Shown here one piece after another: positions 27,112 to 37,111 of a stretch of DNA of 64,000 nt. Both the position numbers and the translations under genes were made by a program. How positions within the stretch are numbered: position 1 is the first letter of the stretch; each line of letters opens with the position of its first letter. A model generated the notes under the pieces. That model worked only from the letters and a program-made list of their open reading frames with translations. It had not been told where the DNA came from and searched no databases. This DNA comes from Desulfosudis oleivorans (GTDB lineage: Bacteria; Desulfobacterota; Desulfobacteria; Desulfobacterales; SURF-7): contig DYJD01000012.1 of assembly GCA_020723325.1 (NCBI GenBank), positions 22,186 through 86,185 on the forward strand, written 5' to 3'.

Positions 27112-27692
27112 ATGGTTTCACCAACGACCCAAATTATCTCCTGATGGTTTCAACTGAAACCAATCGAATTTAATTATTTTGATTCAATTGTTCCATGCTT
27201 ATTGCAGGGCGGCACTTCATGATCTTCTACACCCAACCCTCACCCCTGATTTTCAACCGGCAATACACGATGTCCGATTGACGTAGCAATCCTTTTTTAA
27301 AAACACAGTTTTGATCAATCTAATTTCCTTCAATTGGCTAGATGGATTGAGCTATCGATAATCAATAACGCGCATAGAACCTGTCCCTATCGATCTTGGC
27401 GGGCTTTTGGGGCTGCTCAAATTTTTGGACCTTTTCGACTTTAACAAAAACAGTCGAGATGTACGCTACGGGAAACTCGAAATTTATCTTATTGAAATCG
27501 CCTTTTCATAAGCCTGTTTGCATAAAATATGGAAACCTCCGGCTTCTCCCAGATTCTTCCAGTGCAACGTCCTTGGCCGTGAATTGAGTGGTCCGATCAT
27601 TAACCAACACGGGATCTATCTTTGTAATCCAAATTTATTGACAATTATGGGCTGATCCATTTACCTTTCACCCATAAGGAGCGTAAATTCTC
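27112..27692. other. intergenic region right of transposase
   Basis: About 580 bp. It contains the 18-bp palindrome at 27145 and the right boundary word ACCTGTCCC at 27379. A minus-strand open stretch of about 47 codons ending near 27365 has no start and is not called. Towards 27676 an AAGGAG site serves the short leader frame. Confidence 0.5.
27145..27162. repeat. 18-bp palindrome
   Basis: TGGTTTCA-AC-TGAAACCA, within the 3' flank of the HUH transposase. It could be the hairpin recognised by the transposase, or a regulator site. Confidence 0.4.
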
Positions 27693-27782
27693 ATGAATGT
27701 CGTTTGGATGTGCAAGTTCAGGGGGATAACGGAAATCGTGAAATTCTTTGCTGTGGAGGATGCACCTGCATTATTTCCATGA
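27693..27782 (+). CDS. possible 29-aa leader peptide
   Basis: ATG 27693 with AAGGAG eleven bases upstream opens a 29-codon frame whose TGA overlaps the ATG at 27780 (ATGA). Its only support is the ribosome site and the coupling geometry. Alternatively this is an untranslated leader, or the downstream protein starts earlier in its own frame. Confidence 0.3.
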   Translation: MNVVWMCKFRGITEIVKFFAVEDAPALFP

Positions 27783-28399
27783 ACACTTACCAAACAGAAC
27801 AGTTGGAAACCCTGCGTCTGGTCCGGCAGGAATTGGCCGTTTGTGGCGCCGAGGACCTGCTTCAGCTTAAAACTAAAATTACGGAATATCTCGCCTTCCG
27901 GACCCAGGTGGCGGCTTTTCTAAAAACTCATTTTCAGTCCATCTGCACGGATAAATGCTACCAAAACCGGCTGAGCGCCTGTTGTTCCAAGGACGGTATC
28001 ATCACGTTTTTTGCCGATGTGGTCGTCAATGTCCTGGCTTCCGGGCTGGAAGAACTGGCGCAGATGGAAAGGACCATCCTTGCGCCTGCCAATGACTTCA
28101 AATGCATCTATCTCACTGCCGAGGGTTGCCGCTGGCGCATCAAACCGATTGTCTGCGAGTTCTTCCTGTGCGATGAGGCGGAAAACAAGGTATTCGGGCA
28201 TGACGCCCAAGCGCGCAAATGCTGGGAGGAATTCAGCGCCCTTAAAAAAACCTTCAACTGGCCGGACCGAACGGTCCTATTCGAGACCATTGAGCATGAA
28301 TTCATGGCCAGGGGCTGCCGCTCGCCCCTCATGTACCTGCACAACAGCCCTGGGCTTGTGCGCATTAGACGCCGGCGGGAGGAAAGACACAAACAATAG
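27780..28399 (+). CDS. cysteine-cluster protein (YkgJ-like)
   Basis: 206 aa from ATG 27780. A longer in-frame TTG start at 27704 would add a C-C-G-G-C-T-C segment and cannot be excluded. Cys groups are I-C-T-D-K-C (about residue 58), S-A-C-C (about 67), F-K-C-I, E-G-C-R and I-V-C-E-F-F-L-C. The spacing resembles YkgJ/CxxCxxCC proteins that bind zinc or iron. The C terminus is very basic. No enzymatic motif is visible. It is convergent with the exosortase-sorted protein. Confidence 0.55.
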
Positions 28400-28443
28400 G
28401 CTGTAGGGTTCTCCTACTATAAATAGCACTTGGCGACATGCTG

Positions 28444-29271
28444 TCAATTGTTGCGTTTCCTCCAAAAAATAAGACCGAATAAACCGGAAAACAGCAATCC
28501 AAAAGACCCAGGCAAAGGCACTGCCGGCCCGCCGATAAGTTCTGCACTGGCCGTGGTCGGACCATAAAGGGGGCCGATGGTGAAGGGCGGGTTGACGTTG
28601 CCGGTCAGGCTCCCACCGAGATTAAAGTTTAAAACGACGCTGCCGTCCGGAAGGATCTCAAAAATGGGGCTGCCGATCATGCTGATGGAAAATGTATCGA
28701 ATTTTATAAAATCCTTTTTGCCGTCCGCGTTTAAGTCTTCGCCCAAGTCAATTTTGCTCGGGCATAATTTGCCTGAAAGGCTGGCCTGTTCCGGCGGTGG
28801 AAACAGACTGAACAACGACTGATTGGCGTTGAGGGAGGTTGTATATTCGCTTTTAAGTTTGGCTTTGGTGCTGAATTGAATGCTGGAACCATCCGGCCGA
28901 CCGAAAAAGTCGTTGACGCTGTCCACGTCCGTTAGGGACATATCCAGAAAGATGTCAAAAAAACTGGTGACGTAAAAGTCTGTTGTTGATCCCGGCACCC
29001 GGGAGATCAGGCTCATGCCTTGGGATGCCTTACTGAGTGATTCCTGAATCACGATAAGGGACTGGACCGGATTGTAGCCCTGACCAAGGGGCATGTTCAC
29101 CGGCACACCGGTCAGATACAGACTTTCTATTTCTGTTTTAATGGTTGCCACATGGATGCTGGAAGCATCCACTGCCGCCGCAGTTGTCAGCAGGCAAAAT
29201 ACTGCGAGAAAAATTCGGACAACATTTTTCTTCCCACCTGTTTGTGAATGAAGATGTCTCCGTCGGGTCAT
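28444..29271 (-). CDS. secreted protein with VPLPA-type exosortase signal
   Basis: 275 aa from the ATG at 29271, behind AAAGGAG; the longer start overlaps that site. It has a basic N terminus and signal peptide (cleavage near V-D-A-S-S). The C terminus reads V-P-L-P-G-S, then a hydrophobic helix and W-R-K-R-N-N, a tripartite PEP-CTERM/VPLPA-type sorting signal for an exosortase. The middle has D-L-N-A-D-G-K-K-D, a calcium-loop-like stretch. It would be exported and processed at the outer surface. No exosortase lies in the window. Confidence 0.8.
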   Translation of the reverse strand: MTRRRHLHSQTGGKKNVVRIFLAVFCLLTTAAAVDASSIHVATIKTEIESLYLTGVPVNMPLGQGYNPVQSLIVIQESLSKASQGMSLISRVPGSTTDFYVTSFFDIFLDMSLTDVDSVNDFFGRPDGSSIQFSTKAKLKSEYTTSLNANQSLFSLFPPPEQASLSGKLCPSKIDLGEDLNADGKKDFIKFDTFSISMIGSPIFEILPDGSVVLNFNLGGSLTGNVNPPFTIGPLYGPTTASAELIGGPAVPLPGSFGLLFSGLFGLIFWRKRNN

Positions 29272-29629
29272 GATTAATCTCCTTTGCACCGTATCTGTAT
29301 TATTAATACATTACGAGTATGAACAAATATTCCCCGCATCCGCTTTCCTTTGGATGCGCTCTAAAATTCTTTTTCAATTTGTAAGTTTTAACGAAGTTGG
29401 CGGTTCACCAGGCGCTTTAAAATCTTTCATCCCGGCGTTTTCCCAATAATTGCCATAAAAAGTGAAATTCACCGCAATTATAGGACTTAAATCAAATTTT
29501 GTTTTTTCAAAGCCAGGAAAAGCCAGGAGTGAGTGTAAATAGGTCCTTATGTTGCATTATGGTCCTGTGTCAAGTTTTTTTTAATAGATATTAGACCTCT
29601 ATCTTTATAAATTTTGCTTCAGGATAAAA
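29272..29629. other. intergenic region, nothing recognised
   Basis: About 358 AT-rich bp upstream of both the VPLPA-type gene and a small plus-strand frame. No repeat, promoter or RNA could be supported. Confidence 0.5.
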
Positions 29630-29869
29630 ATGCGGAGGCCGTTACCTGCCGGAAAATACTGCCTGCAGACAGAGTATCTCGTCATTATGCGATACGAATT
29701 GACAGATAGCGGCTGGCTGTGTGAAAAAGAGGGCGACTTAAGGGAGGCAGAAAAAACCGGCCTTCATCATCGTTTCGTTCGTATCGAGGCAGGAAACCTC
29801 TCCCATCGCGGCAGGACGGCCGAAAAGATGATCAAGGACCCAAATCACAACCCCTCGCTCTCAGGATAA
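29630..29869 (+). CDS. small hypothetical protein
   Basis: 79 aa, not recognised. It ends nine bases before the thioesterase start, which suggests a shared transcript. An internal Met (at 29687) is another possible start. It is rich in charged residues with no membrane segment or metal motif. The absence of a clear ribosome site keeps confidence low; it may be untranslated leader. Confidence 0.3.
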   Translation: MRRPLPAGKYCLQTEYLVIMRYELTDSGWLCEKEGDLREAEKTGLHHRFVRIEAGNLSHRGRTAEKMIKDPNHNPSLSG

Positions 29870-29878
29870 AAGATTCCC

Positions 29879-30376
29879 ATGAACCAGCAAAACCGGCTCA
29901 AACTCATTCACAATGATCCCACCAATGGCTGTTTCGGATGCGGCCCGAAAAACGATTTCGGCCTGCGTATGAAAATCCTCACCGACGAAACCGAAGTGTG
30001 CGCATATCTCACAGTGCCGCAGCATCTCTGCGGTTATAATCAGATCGTCCACGGTGGTGTCATTGCCACCATCCTGGATGAGATCATGGGCTGGGCAGGG
30101 ATTTACCTGCTTAAAAAAATCGCTGTTACCAAAACCATGTCAATTGATTTTTTAAAAGCGGCGCGCATCGGTGATCCGCTCACGGTAAAAGGCGGAATCC
30201 TGAATCAATGCGGCAAGCGGGAGGTCCGCATTCAAGGAGCGATTTATGACAGCGGCAATAATCTTTGCGCCCGGTCCGAGGGTTTGTTTGCTTTACTGAC
30301 CCCGCAAATGGCGAGGCGCATGGGGGTGATGACCGATATGGAGTTGAAACAATTGTTCGAACCCATCCTGGCTTAA
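29879..30376 (+). CDS. PaaI-family hotdog thioesterase
   Basis: 165 aa. G-C-F-G-C-G-P-K-N near the N terminus and V-H-G-G-V-I-A-T-I-L-D-E (about residue 58) are typical of the YbgC/PaaI hotdog families; the H-G-G and the later acidic residue act in hydrolysis. It would cleave acyl-CoA thioesters in the cytosol, perhaps as a safety valve for the beta-oxidation set encoded at 33-45 kb. The ATG lies behind AGGATAA. Confidence 0.85.
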   Translation: MNQQNRLKLIHNDPTNGCFGCGPKNDFGLRMKILTDETEVCAYLTVPQHLCGYNQIVHGGVIATILDEIMGWAGIYLLKKIAVTKTMSIDFLKAARIGDPLTVKGGILNQCGKREVRIQGAIYDSGNNLCARSEGLFALLTPQMARRMGVMTDMELKQLFEPILA

Positions 30377-30435
30377 TTTGGATGGGGTGGAAATGGCAAT
30401 CGCAGATGACCATCAACGCCGACCAGCGCCGGTGA

Positions 30436-30636
30436 TCACTTCAGATCCATCAAACAATCCTGCAGTTTTTTGGAGATGGACAGGGAACTCGGCATTTGAT
30501 CCACTTCATTGGGGTCCGCCCCCCGGCGATCAAAACCTTGACGGCGACGTTCGATAAAATAAGTCCCTTTAAGGTTTAGATGGCATTTTCTGCGCTCTTC
30601 CCCTGACCGGCGCTCTTTATCTTTGGGCCCATGCAT
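30436..30636 (-). CDS. small Arg-rich protein (RRSGEERR motif)
   Basis: 66 aa. The N-terminal half is dominated by E-R-R-S-G-E-E-R-R and R-R-R-Q-G-F-D-R-R-G, and the rest is helical. The same R-R-S-G-E-D/E-R-R word appears in the small protein at 63142. It is not a family I can name, though PilZ-type R-R boxes look similar. A GAGG site precedes the ATG. It lies between the thioesterase and groEL, convergent with the former. Confidence 0.5.
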   Translation of the reverse strand: MHGPKDKERRSGEERRKCHLNLKGTYFIERRRQGFDRRGADPNEVDQMPSSLSISKKLQDCLMDLK

Positions 30637-30748
30637 AATAAAACCTCATAAATAAAATCGTTTGTTTCTTCTCATGAACACTGATAACACAAAAAAACAT
30701 AAAAAACAATGAATAGTTTTTCCGCAGCCGCGCAGTTTTAAAAACAAT

Positions 30749-30781
30749 AAAAAACCCCGTTGCAAACAGCACAACGGGGTT
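30749..30781 (-). terminator. Rho-independent terminator of groESL
   Basis: On the minus strand AACCCCGTTG and CAACGGGGTT (30753-30762 with 30772-30781) form a 10-bp stem with a 9-nt loop. It is followed directly by TTTTTTATTG, a strong intrinsic terminator just after groEL. Confidence 0.9.
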
Positions 30782-30805
30782 CCGGCATTTATAACAAACG
30801 GTTCA

Positions 30806-32455
<1,650 letters not shown>

Positions 32456-32743
32456 TTAATTGATTACACCCAAAACATCATCTTCTCTCATGAACAAGTG
32501 CTCGACGCCATTGACCTTGATTTCCGTACCGGCGTATTTGGAAAAAAGAATCCGGTCGTCCTTTTTCACATCCAGGGGCGTGCGCTTGCCGTCATCGCCC
32601 ATTTTCCCAGGTCCTACTGCAACCACTTTGCCTTCTTGGGGTTTTTCCTTGGCAGTATCGGGAATGATGATCCCCCCGGCGCTCTTTTTTTCCTCTTCCA
32701 CTCTCAGTACCAAAATGCGATCATTTAAGGGCCTGATTTTCAT
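32456..32743 (-). CDS. groES: co-chaperonin GroES
   Basis: 95 aa, normal length. [11 protein letters not shown] at the start, the mobile loop with S-A-G-G-I-I-I-P-D, and the late signature [12 protein letters not shown] are all present. A heptamer caps GroEL. The ATG lies behind AAGGAGG. No CIRCE element (TTAGCACTC-N9-GAGTGCTAA) is present upstream, so control is probably not by HrcA; a 14-bp dyad at 32860 is the only symmetric site seen. Confidence 0.97.
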   Translation of the reverse strand: MKIRPLNDRILVLRVEEEKKSAGGIIIPDTAKEKPQEGKVVAVGPGKMGDDGKRTPLDVKKDDRILFSKYAGTEIKVNGVEHLFMREDDVLGVIN

Positions 32744-33052
32744 TTAAAAATTCCTCCTTCCATGCTTGCTGCAGTCTTAAGGGTTTGTTTCATTCGCATT
32801 ATTAAATGAATTCTGGAATGAAGAACGGATCAGCAGGAAAACGTGCCTTCCGTTGTATCCGTGATGTATCACGCACATCCGGCCCATGGGATTTTTACAA
32901 ACCACGCCGAATCATCCCCTGGGTTTTGAACCACCCAAAGCCGGAATGACTGAATTTAATCACCATCACCTGCTTGTCAAGACATCCGCGTAAAAATCAA
33001 AAGCAGCCCAGGGCGCAAATAACCGACCGAATTTAAACAGCCATATATTTTT
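32744..33052. other. groES upstream / etfA downstream region
   Basis: 309 bp. It contains the dyad CGTGAT-GT-ATCACG (32860-32873), about 117 bp before groES, a candidate operator. No CIRCE or clear heat-shock promoter was found. Confidence 0.45.
32860..32873. promoter_or_regulatory. dyad CGTGATGTATCACG upstream of groES
   Basis: Perfect 6+6 inverted repeat with a 2-nt centre. The regulator is unknown; half-sites of this type suit a CRP-like or MarR-like protein. Confidence 0.35.
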
Positions 33053-34039
33053 TCAACCCTGGGTGCTCTGCCGGTATTTCTCGATGAGAAGGGGCAGAAA
33101 GGTGGTGAGATCTTCCACAATCCCGATATCGGCCACGGAAAAAATCACGGCCTGGGAATCGGTGTTGATGGCCATGATGGTTTGGGCGTTCTTGATGGCC
33201 ATGGTATGTTGCCGGGCGCCGGAAATGCCGCAAGCCAGATACAGTTTGGGTCCCACTTGTTTGCCGGTTTCACCGATCTGCCGGGAATACGGTAGCCAGC
33301 CCAGGTCGCACACCGGGCGCGAGCCGGCCACGGCGCTGTTTTGCATGATTCCGGCAAGTTCCCGAATCAGATCCATATTTTCAATCTTGCCCACCCCGCG
33401 GCCGGCAGCCACAATGACATCCGCTGTTTCCACGACATTGTCTTTTTCCTCTGTGGATACAAGGGCAAGGGGCATGAAGCGCGCTGTTGGCCGGGGGATA
33501 ATTGCCTGCTCCATACGGCCTTGATTCAAAACCGGCCGTGCTTTCTGAAAAGGAAACGCGCCGGACAGGATGGTAAAAACCGTGGGCGTCTTTAATGGCG
33601 TGATCTCCATTTGCAATTTGCCGTTAAACAGGGCCCGGCGGAAAAAAAGCTGTTGGTTTTCCATACGGATATCTTCCACCGCGGTGATACAGGCGCCGTC
33701 AAAGGCCTGGGCCAGGCCGGCGGCAACCTGACAGGCCCGCATGGTATGGGGCAGACAGATAAAACGGGGGGCATATTTCTTCACAACCTCCCTAGCCGCC
33801 TCCAGCAATCGATATGGGTTGGGCAGATCCGGTTTTTCAGCTTCCAGAACTATGATGTCCAGACCATGAGTTTCGGAGAGGGTTTTGGCGGTTTCCGCCA
33901 TATTGTTTCCAGGAAGCAACAGGCCCTTGCGGCTGCCGGCAGGCAAGGGGAAGTGCCCTGCCAAGGCCAGCAAGTCCAGGTGGGAGGGCAGCAGACGATC
34001 TTCGATGGTTTCAGCAATGAGCAGCAACTCCATATTCAT
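33053..34039 (-). CDS. etfA: electron transfer flavoprotein, alpha subunit
   Basis: 328 aa. The C-terminal FAD domain has G-S-R-P-V-C-D-L-G-W, Q-I-G-E-T-G-K-Q-V, A-C-G-I-S-G-A-R-Q-H and A-I-N-T-D, all standard FAD contacts. It accepts electrons from acyl-CoA dehydrogenases. It follows etfB with a 4-bp overlap. The N-terminal domain is shorter in conserved features than housekeeping EtfA. No extra ferredoxin domain is present, so a confurcating type is not shown. Likely partner of the dehydrogenases at 35.8, 37.1 or 6.4 kb. Confidence 0.93.
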   Translation of the reverse strand: MNMELLLIAETIEDRLLPSHLDLLALAGHFPLPAGSRKGLLLPGNNMAETAKTLSETHGLDIIVLEAEKPDLPNPYRLLEAAREVVKKYAPRFICLPHTMRACQVAAGLAQAFDGACITAVEDIRMENQQLFFRRALFNGKLQMEITPLKTPTVFTILSGAFPFQKARPVLNQGRMEQAIIPRPTARFMPLALVSTEEKDNVVETADVIVAAGRGVGKIENMDLIRELAGIMQNSAVAGSRPVCDLGWLPYSRQIGETGKQVGPKLYLACGISGARQHTMAIKNAQTIMAINTDSQAVIFSVADIGIVEDLTTFLPLLIEKYRQSTQG

Positions 34040-34836
34040 CCAATCCCCATGGATTTTTGCAACAAGGATTTTTCATTAAGGATCTGAAGCAGTTTTTCCG
34101 CTTTTTCAGCAGCCGATCCTGTGAGGAACACGCAGCGGGAGCTTTCCGGTGGCGGTCCTAGAGAGTGCACTGCAATCTCGGCTTGGCCGGCGGCCATACC
34201 TGTGCTGTCCAGGCAAATCAACTGCTTTGACCGGGAGCGTAGCATATTGGACAAGGATGGATAGCGTGGGCGGTTGATCCCGGATTGAATGGTCAGCAAG
34301 GCCGGCATGGCCAGAGAGATCTTTTCCGACAAGCCCCCTTCCATTTCGCATTCCACTTGGATGCGTTTTTCAGCCGGGATGATGGTCTGTCGAACCACAC
34401 TGGTGGCACAAGTGAAATCCAGCATCGCCGCCAAAAAAGGCCCTACCAGGGATTGCATGTCATCCTCGGCCATGACGCCGGTTAGGATCAGATCGTAATT
34501 GCCGGAAGCGGCATAGGCGGCAATGAGGCCGGCGATTTGCTTTGCTTCGCAAAATCCCTGGGTTTCATGGCGGATGTGGACGGCATTGTCCGCGCCCACG
34601 GCCATGGCCCTGCGCAGGACAGGCTGCACATCTTCAGGCCCCACGGAGACGGCATCCACCGTCACTTGGGGGAAAGCCTCGCGAATGCACAAGGCCTCCT
34701 CCAGGGCGAATTCGTCAAAGCGATTCATCCGGTATTCCTTGAGGCTGGTTTCCGCCAACCAGGGAATCCGGGTATCGACCAAAAGGGGGGACAATATTTC
34801 CGGCACGGCTTTGATGCATACCAAGATTTTTTTCAT
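34036..34836 (-). CDS. etfB: electron transfer flavoprotein, beta subunit
   Basis: 266 aa. I-L-V-C-I-K-A-V-P at the N terminus and the D-L-I-L-T-G-V-M-A-E-D-D segment fit EtfB, which holds AMP or a second FAD. It is the first gene of etfBA and overlaps etfA by 4 bp. It is divergent from the phosphatase gene, and the 119-bp space between them contains a long inverted repeat. This suggests joint control of etfBA and the fatty-acid operon, perhaps by the TetR encoded at 39.2 kb. Confidence 0.93.
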   Translation of the reverse strand: MKKILVCIKAVPEILSPLLVDTRIPWLAETSLKEYRMNRFDEFALEEALCIREAFPQVTVDAVSVGPEDVQPVLRRAMAVGADNAVHIRHETQGFCEAKQIAGLIAAYAASGNYDLILTGVMAEDDMQSLVGPFLAAMLDFTCATSVVRQTIIPAEKRIQVECEMEGGLSEKISLAMPALLTIQSGINRPRYPSLSNMLRSRSKQLICLDSTGMAAGQAEIAVHSLGPPPESSRCVFLTGSAAEKAEKLLQILNEKSLLQKSMGIG

Positions 34837-34872
34837 GCCCCTTTATATACCATGAATTATCGCCTGTAAATA

Positions 34873-34900
34873 AAAAAATCGAGCGAACGCTCGATTTTTT
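34873..34900. promoter_or_regulatory. inverted repeat, candidate TetR-type operator
   Basis: AAAAAATCGAGCG-AA-CGCTCGATTTTTT: two perfect 13-nt arms with a 2-nt centre. It lies between divergent genes, so it cannot serve as their terminator. It ends one base before a TTGACA box. GAGCG/CGCTC half-sites resemble those of TetR-family acyl-CoA regulators. Confidence 0.6.
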
Positions 34901-34901
34901 A

Positions 34902-34930
34902 TTGACAAGCCTTGCCCCTTTCGCTAAGGT
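34902..34930 (+). promoter_or_regulatory. sigma-70-like promoter of the phosphatase/acyl-CoA operon
   Basis: TTGACA (34902-34907), 17-bp spacer, TAAGGT (34925-34930). The -35 box is perfect and the -10 is weak. The operator-like repeat is immediately upstream. Confidence 0.5.
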
Positions 34931-34955
34931 TCGGCATCACAAGACAAGGGAAACC

Positions 34956-35666
34956 ATGAGCACTTTATATCTTATCCGACATGCCCAGGCCTCTTTCGGC
35001 AAAACCGATTATGATGCCCTTTCCGAACTAGGACATATCCAGGCCCGTATCCTGGCAGGACATTTGATGAAAATGGGAATGGCTTTCCAAGTGGTGATAA
35101 CCGGCACCCTCAAACGCCATCAGGAAACCGCCCAAGCCCTGTTGGATCAGCTTGCGGCCGTGGGTGGAGCGCTGCCGGAGGTACGGCAATGGCCGGCTTT
35201 CAATGAATATGATTCAGAGGCGGCCCTGAAAAAAATCCTGCCGGTCATGGTGGAAAGGGATCCGGAGATCGGCAGACAGGCGGCCCTAATGTTCGACGAC
35301 GCCCGTTCCTTTCAACTGGTTTTTAAAAAAGTGATGCAGGCCTGGGCCGCCGGGGATTATGCTTGGCCGGATCTGGAAACCTGGCCGGATTTCACCGGCC
35401 GGGTAAGAACAGCCATAGATAAAATCATGTCGGAAGACGGCAAGGGCCGGAATATCGTCGTGTTCACTTCCGGCGGACCCATTTCCGCGGCCGTGCAGAA
35501 GGCCCTGGCCCTTTCCAACGCCGAAACCCTGGGCCTGGGCTGGCAGGTGGCCAATGCTTCCATCACCCGCTTTAAATATACATCCGAGCGCATTACGTTG
35601 TCCACCTTCAATGAATATGCCCATTTGGAAACAGCCGGCCGGAATGGGTTGGTGACCTATCGGTGA
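34956..35666 (+). CDS. histidine phosphatase family protein
   Basis: 236 aa from the ATG at 34956 behind AAGGG. The N terminus L-Y-L-I-R-H-A-Q-A-S holds the R-H catalytic pair (R-H-A instead of R-H-G). G-T-L-K-R-H-Q-E-T-A-Q supplies the next Arg/His, and F-T-S-G-G-P the last site. It is a cytosolic phosphoglycerate-mutase-fold phosphatase. As the first gene before an ACAD10/11-like set that may use phosphorylated acyl-CoA, a role in dephosphorylation is attractive but unproven. Confidence 0.83.
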   Translation: MSTLYLIRHAQASFGKTDYDALSELGHIQARILAGHLMKMGMAFQVVITGTLKRHQETAQALLDQLAAVGGALPEVRQWPAFNEYDSEAALKKILPVMVERDPEIGRQAALMFDDARSFQLVFKKVMQAWAAGDYAWPDLETWPDFTGRVRTAIDKIMSEDGKGRNIVVFTSGGPISAAVQKALALSNAETLGLGWQVANASITRFKYTSERITLSTFNEYAHLETAGRNGLVTYR

Positions 35667-35731
35667 AAGGAACCGGATTCGGGATGCGAGCTGCGGGATA
35701 CGAACAACCACTGGAAATGCGTATAATTTTT

Positions 35732-35820
35732 TCGGGGTCGGGGTCGGTATCGGGATCGCAATCGAAATTTAGCATAAAATCTCGATACCGATTCCGATAC
35801 CGATACCGACCCCGATCCTG
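35732..35820. repeat. GGTATC/GGGGTC satellite in inverted arrangement
   Basis: GGGGTC and GGTATC-type hexamers (35732-35766) face an inverse set of GATACC and GACCCC hexamers (35781-35820). Together they can form a long hairpin in the 177-bp space before the dehydrogenase gene. A related run lies at 38939-38973. Confidence 0.6.
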
Positions 35821-35843
35821 AAAATGCTGAAAGGAGCAAAAAA

Positions 35844-37067
35844 ATGAATTTTGAAATCTCTGAAAAAATGCAGATCATTCTGGACATGATCAATGAATTC
35901 GTGGACAAGGAATTGATCCCGCTGGAACCGGAGTTCATCAACAAGGAGTTTGTGGACATGGTGCCGGCCCTTGCGGAAAAGCGTCGCATGGTCAAGCAGA
36001 TGGAATTATGGGCCCCCAACCATCCCAAGGAGCTGGGGGGCATGGGCCTGAACCTGCTGGAACACGGCCTGGTGTCCGAAGCCCTGGGCCGCACGCCCAT
36101 CGGCCATTATGTTTTCGGCTGCCAGGCCCCGGATGCTGGCAACATCGAAATCCTGCATCTGCATGGCACCCCGGCCCAAAAGGAACAATACCTGAAGCCC
36201 CTGGTGGAAGGCAAAATCAGAAGTTGTTTTTCCATGACCGAGGTCGACATGCCCGGCTCCAATCCGGTCATGCTGGAAACCACGGCGGTGAAGGACGGCA
36301 ATGACTATGTGATCAACGGCCACAAGTGGTATTCAACCGCGGCCGACGGCGCCGCCTTTTCCATTGTCATGGCCGTCACCAATCCGGATGCGCCCGCTTA
36401 TATGCAGGCCAGCATGATCATCGTGCCCACCAATACCCCCGGCTACAACCTGGTGCGCAATATTCCGGTCATGGGCCATCGCGGCAGTGATTATGCCAGC
36501 CATGGGGAGATTCTGTTCCAGTCCTGCCGGGTGCCCCAGGAGAACCGTCTGGGACCGGAAGGCCACGGCTTCATCATGGCCCAGGAACGCCTGGGGCCTG
36601 GCCGCATCCATCATTGCATGCGCTGGCTGGGGATCTGCAACCGTTCCTTTGACCTCATGTGCAAACGGGCCAACCAGCGCCTGATATCACCGGACGGCAA
36701 GACCCTGGCCACCAAGCAGATCATCCAGGCCTGGATCGCCGAATCCGCGGCCGAGATTCAGGCGGCCCGGCTCATGACCCTGCATGCGGCCTGGAAAATC
36801 GACACCCAGGGCGCCAAGGCGGCTCGCTACGACATTTCCTTCATCAAATTCATGGTGGCCAATACCATGCAGCAGGTCATCGATCGCGCCTTGCAGGTGC
36901 ACGGTGGTTTGGGCATGACCGACGACACGATTCTGGCCTATTTCTTCCGCCACGAGCGCGCCGCGCGCATTTACGACGGTGCCGACGAAGTGCATAAAAT
37001 GGCCGTGGCCAAGCGGATTCTCCAGGCCCATAAGGAGTCCGGTTACCGTGCCGCCTTGAATATCTGA
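35844..37067 (+). CDS. acyl-CoA dehydrogenase, ACAD10/11-like
   Basis: 407 aa behind AAAGGAG. FAD/substrate motifs S-M-T-E-V-D-M-P-G-S-N and V-I-N-G-H-K-W-Y are present. Near the end, R-I-Y-D-G-A-D-E-V-H-K replaces the usual Y-E-G-T, so the catalytic Glu of ordinary dehydrogenases is Asp here. D-G-A/P-D-E-V-H is characteristic of the ACAD10/11 branch as I recall it. That branch acts with an APH-type kinase on 4-hydroxyacyl-CoA; such a kinase is encoded at 39899. Electrons, if any, would go to EtfBA encoded just upstream. Confidence 0.85.
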   Translation: MNFEISEKMQIILDMINEFVDKELIPLEPEFINKEFVDMVPALAEKRRMVKQMELWAPNHPKELGGMGLNLLEHGLVSEALGRTPIGHYVFGCQAPDAGNIEILHLHGTPAQKEQYLKPLVEGKIRSCFSMTEVDMPGSNPVMLETTAVKDGNDYVINGHKWYSTAADGAAFSIVMAVTNPDAPAYMQASMIIVPTNTPGYNLVRNIPVMGHRGSDYASHGEILFQSCRVPQENRLGPEGHGFIMAQERLGPGRIHHCMRWLGICNRSFDLMCKRANQRLISPDGKTLATKQIIQAWIAESAAEIQAARLMTLHAAWKIDTQGAKAARYDISFIKFMVANTMQQVIDRALQVHGGLGMTDDTILAYFFRHERAARIYDGADEVHKMAVAKRILQAHKESGYRAALNI

Positions 37068-37111
37068 TACTGGCTGCAACCCATTGGGATTGAATAAGAA
37101 GGAGGGATAAA

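Larger units (their letters stand above)
26027..27387 (+). mobile_element. REP-associated Y1 transposase element
   Basis: The segment is bounded by GGGGACAGGT (26027-26036) and its inverse ACCTGTCCC (27379-27387) and holds one HUH transposase gene. It interrupts the IS21 remnant at its left end. The GGGGACAGGT word often flanks this transposase class in delta-type genomes (recalled, not checked). Exact ends are uncertain. Confidence 0.55.

Noticed and set aside
27396..27587. 63-aa plus-strand frame right of the transposase element
   Set aside because: No ribosome site, no domain, low-complexity Ser/Thr content; not supported.
32744..33052. CIRCE element for groES
   Set aside because: The TTAGCACTC/GAGTGCTAA word is absent; only an unrelated dyad is seen.
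34873..34900. Intrinsic terminator reading of the A/T-flanked inverted repeat
   Set aside because: Both neighbouring genes are transcribed away from it, so no transcript ends there; operator reading preferred.
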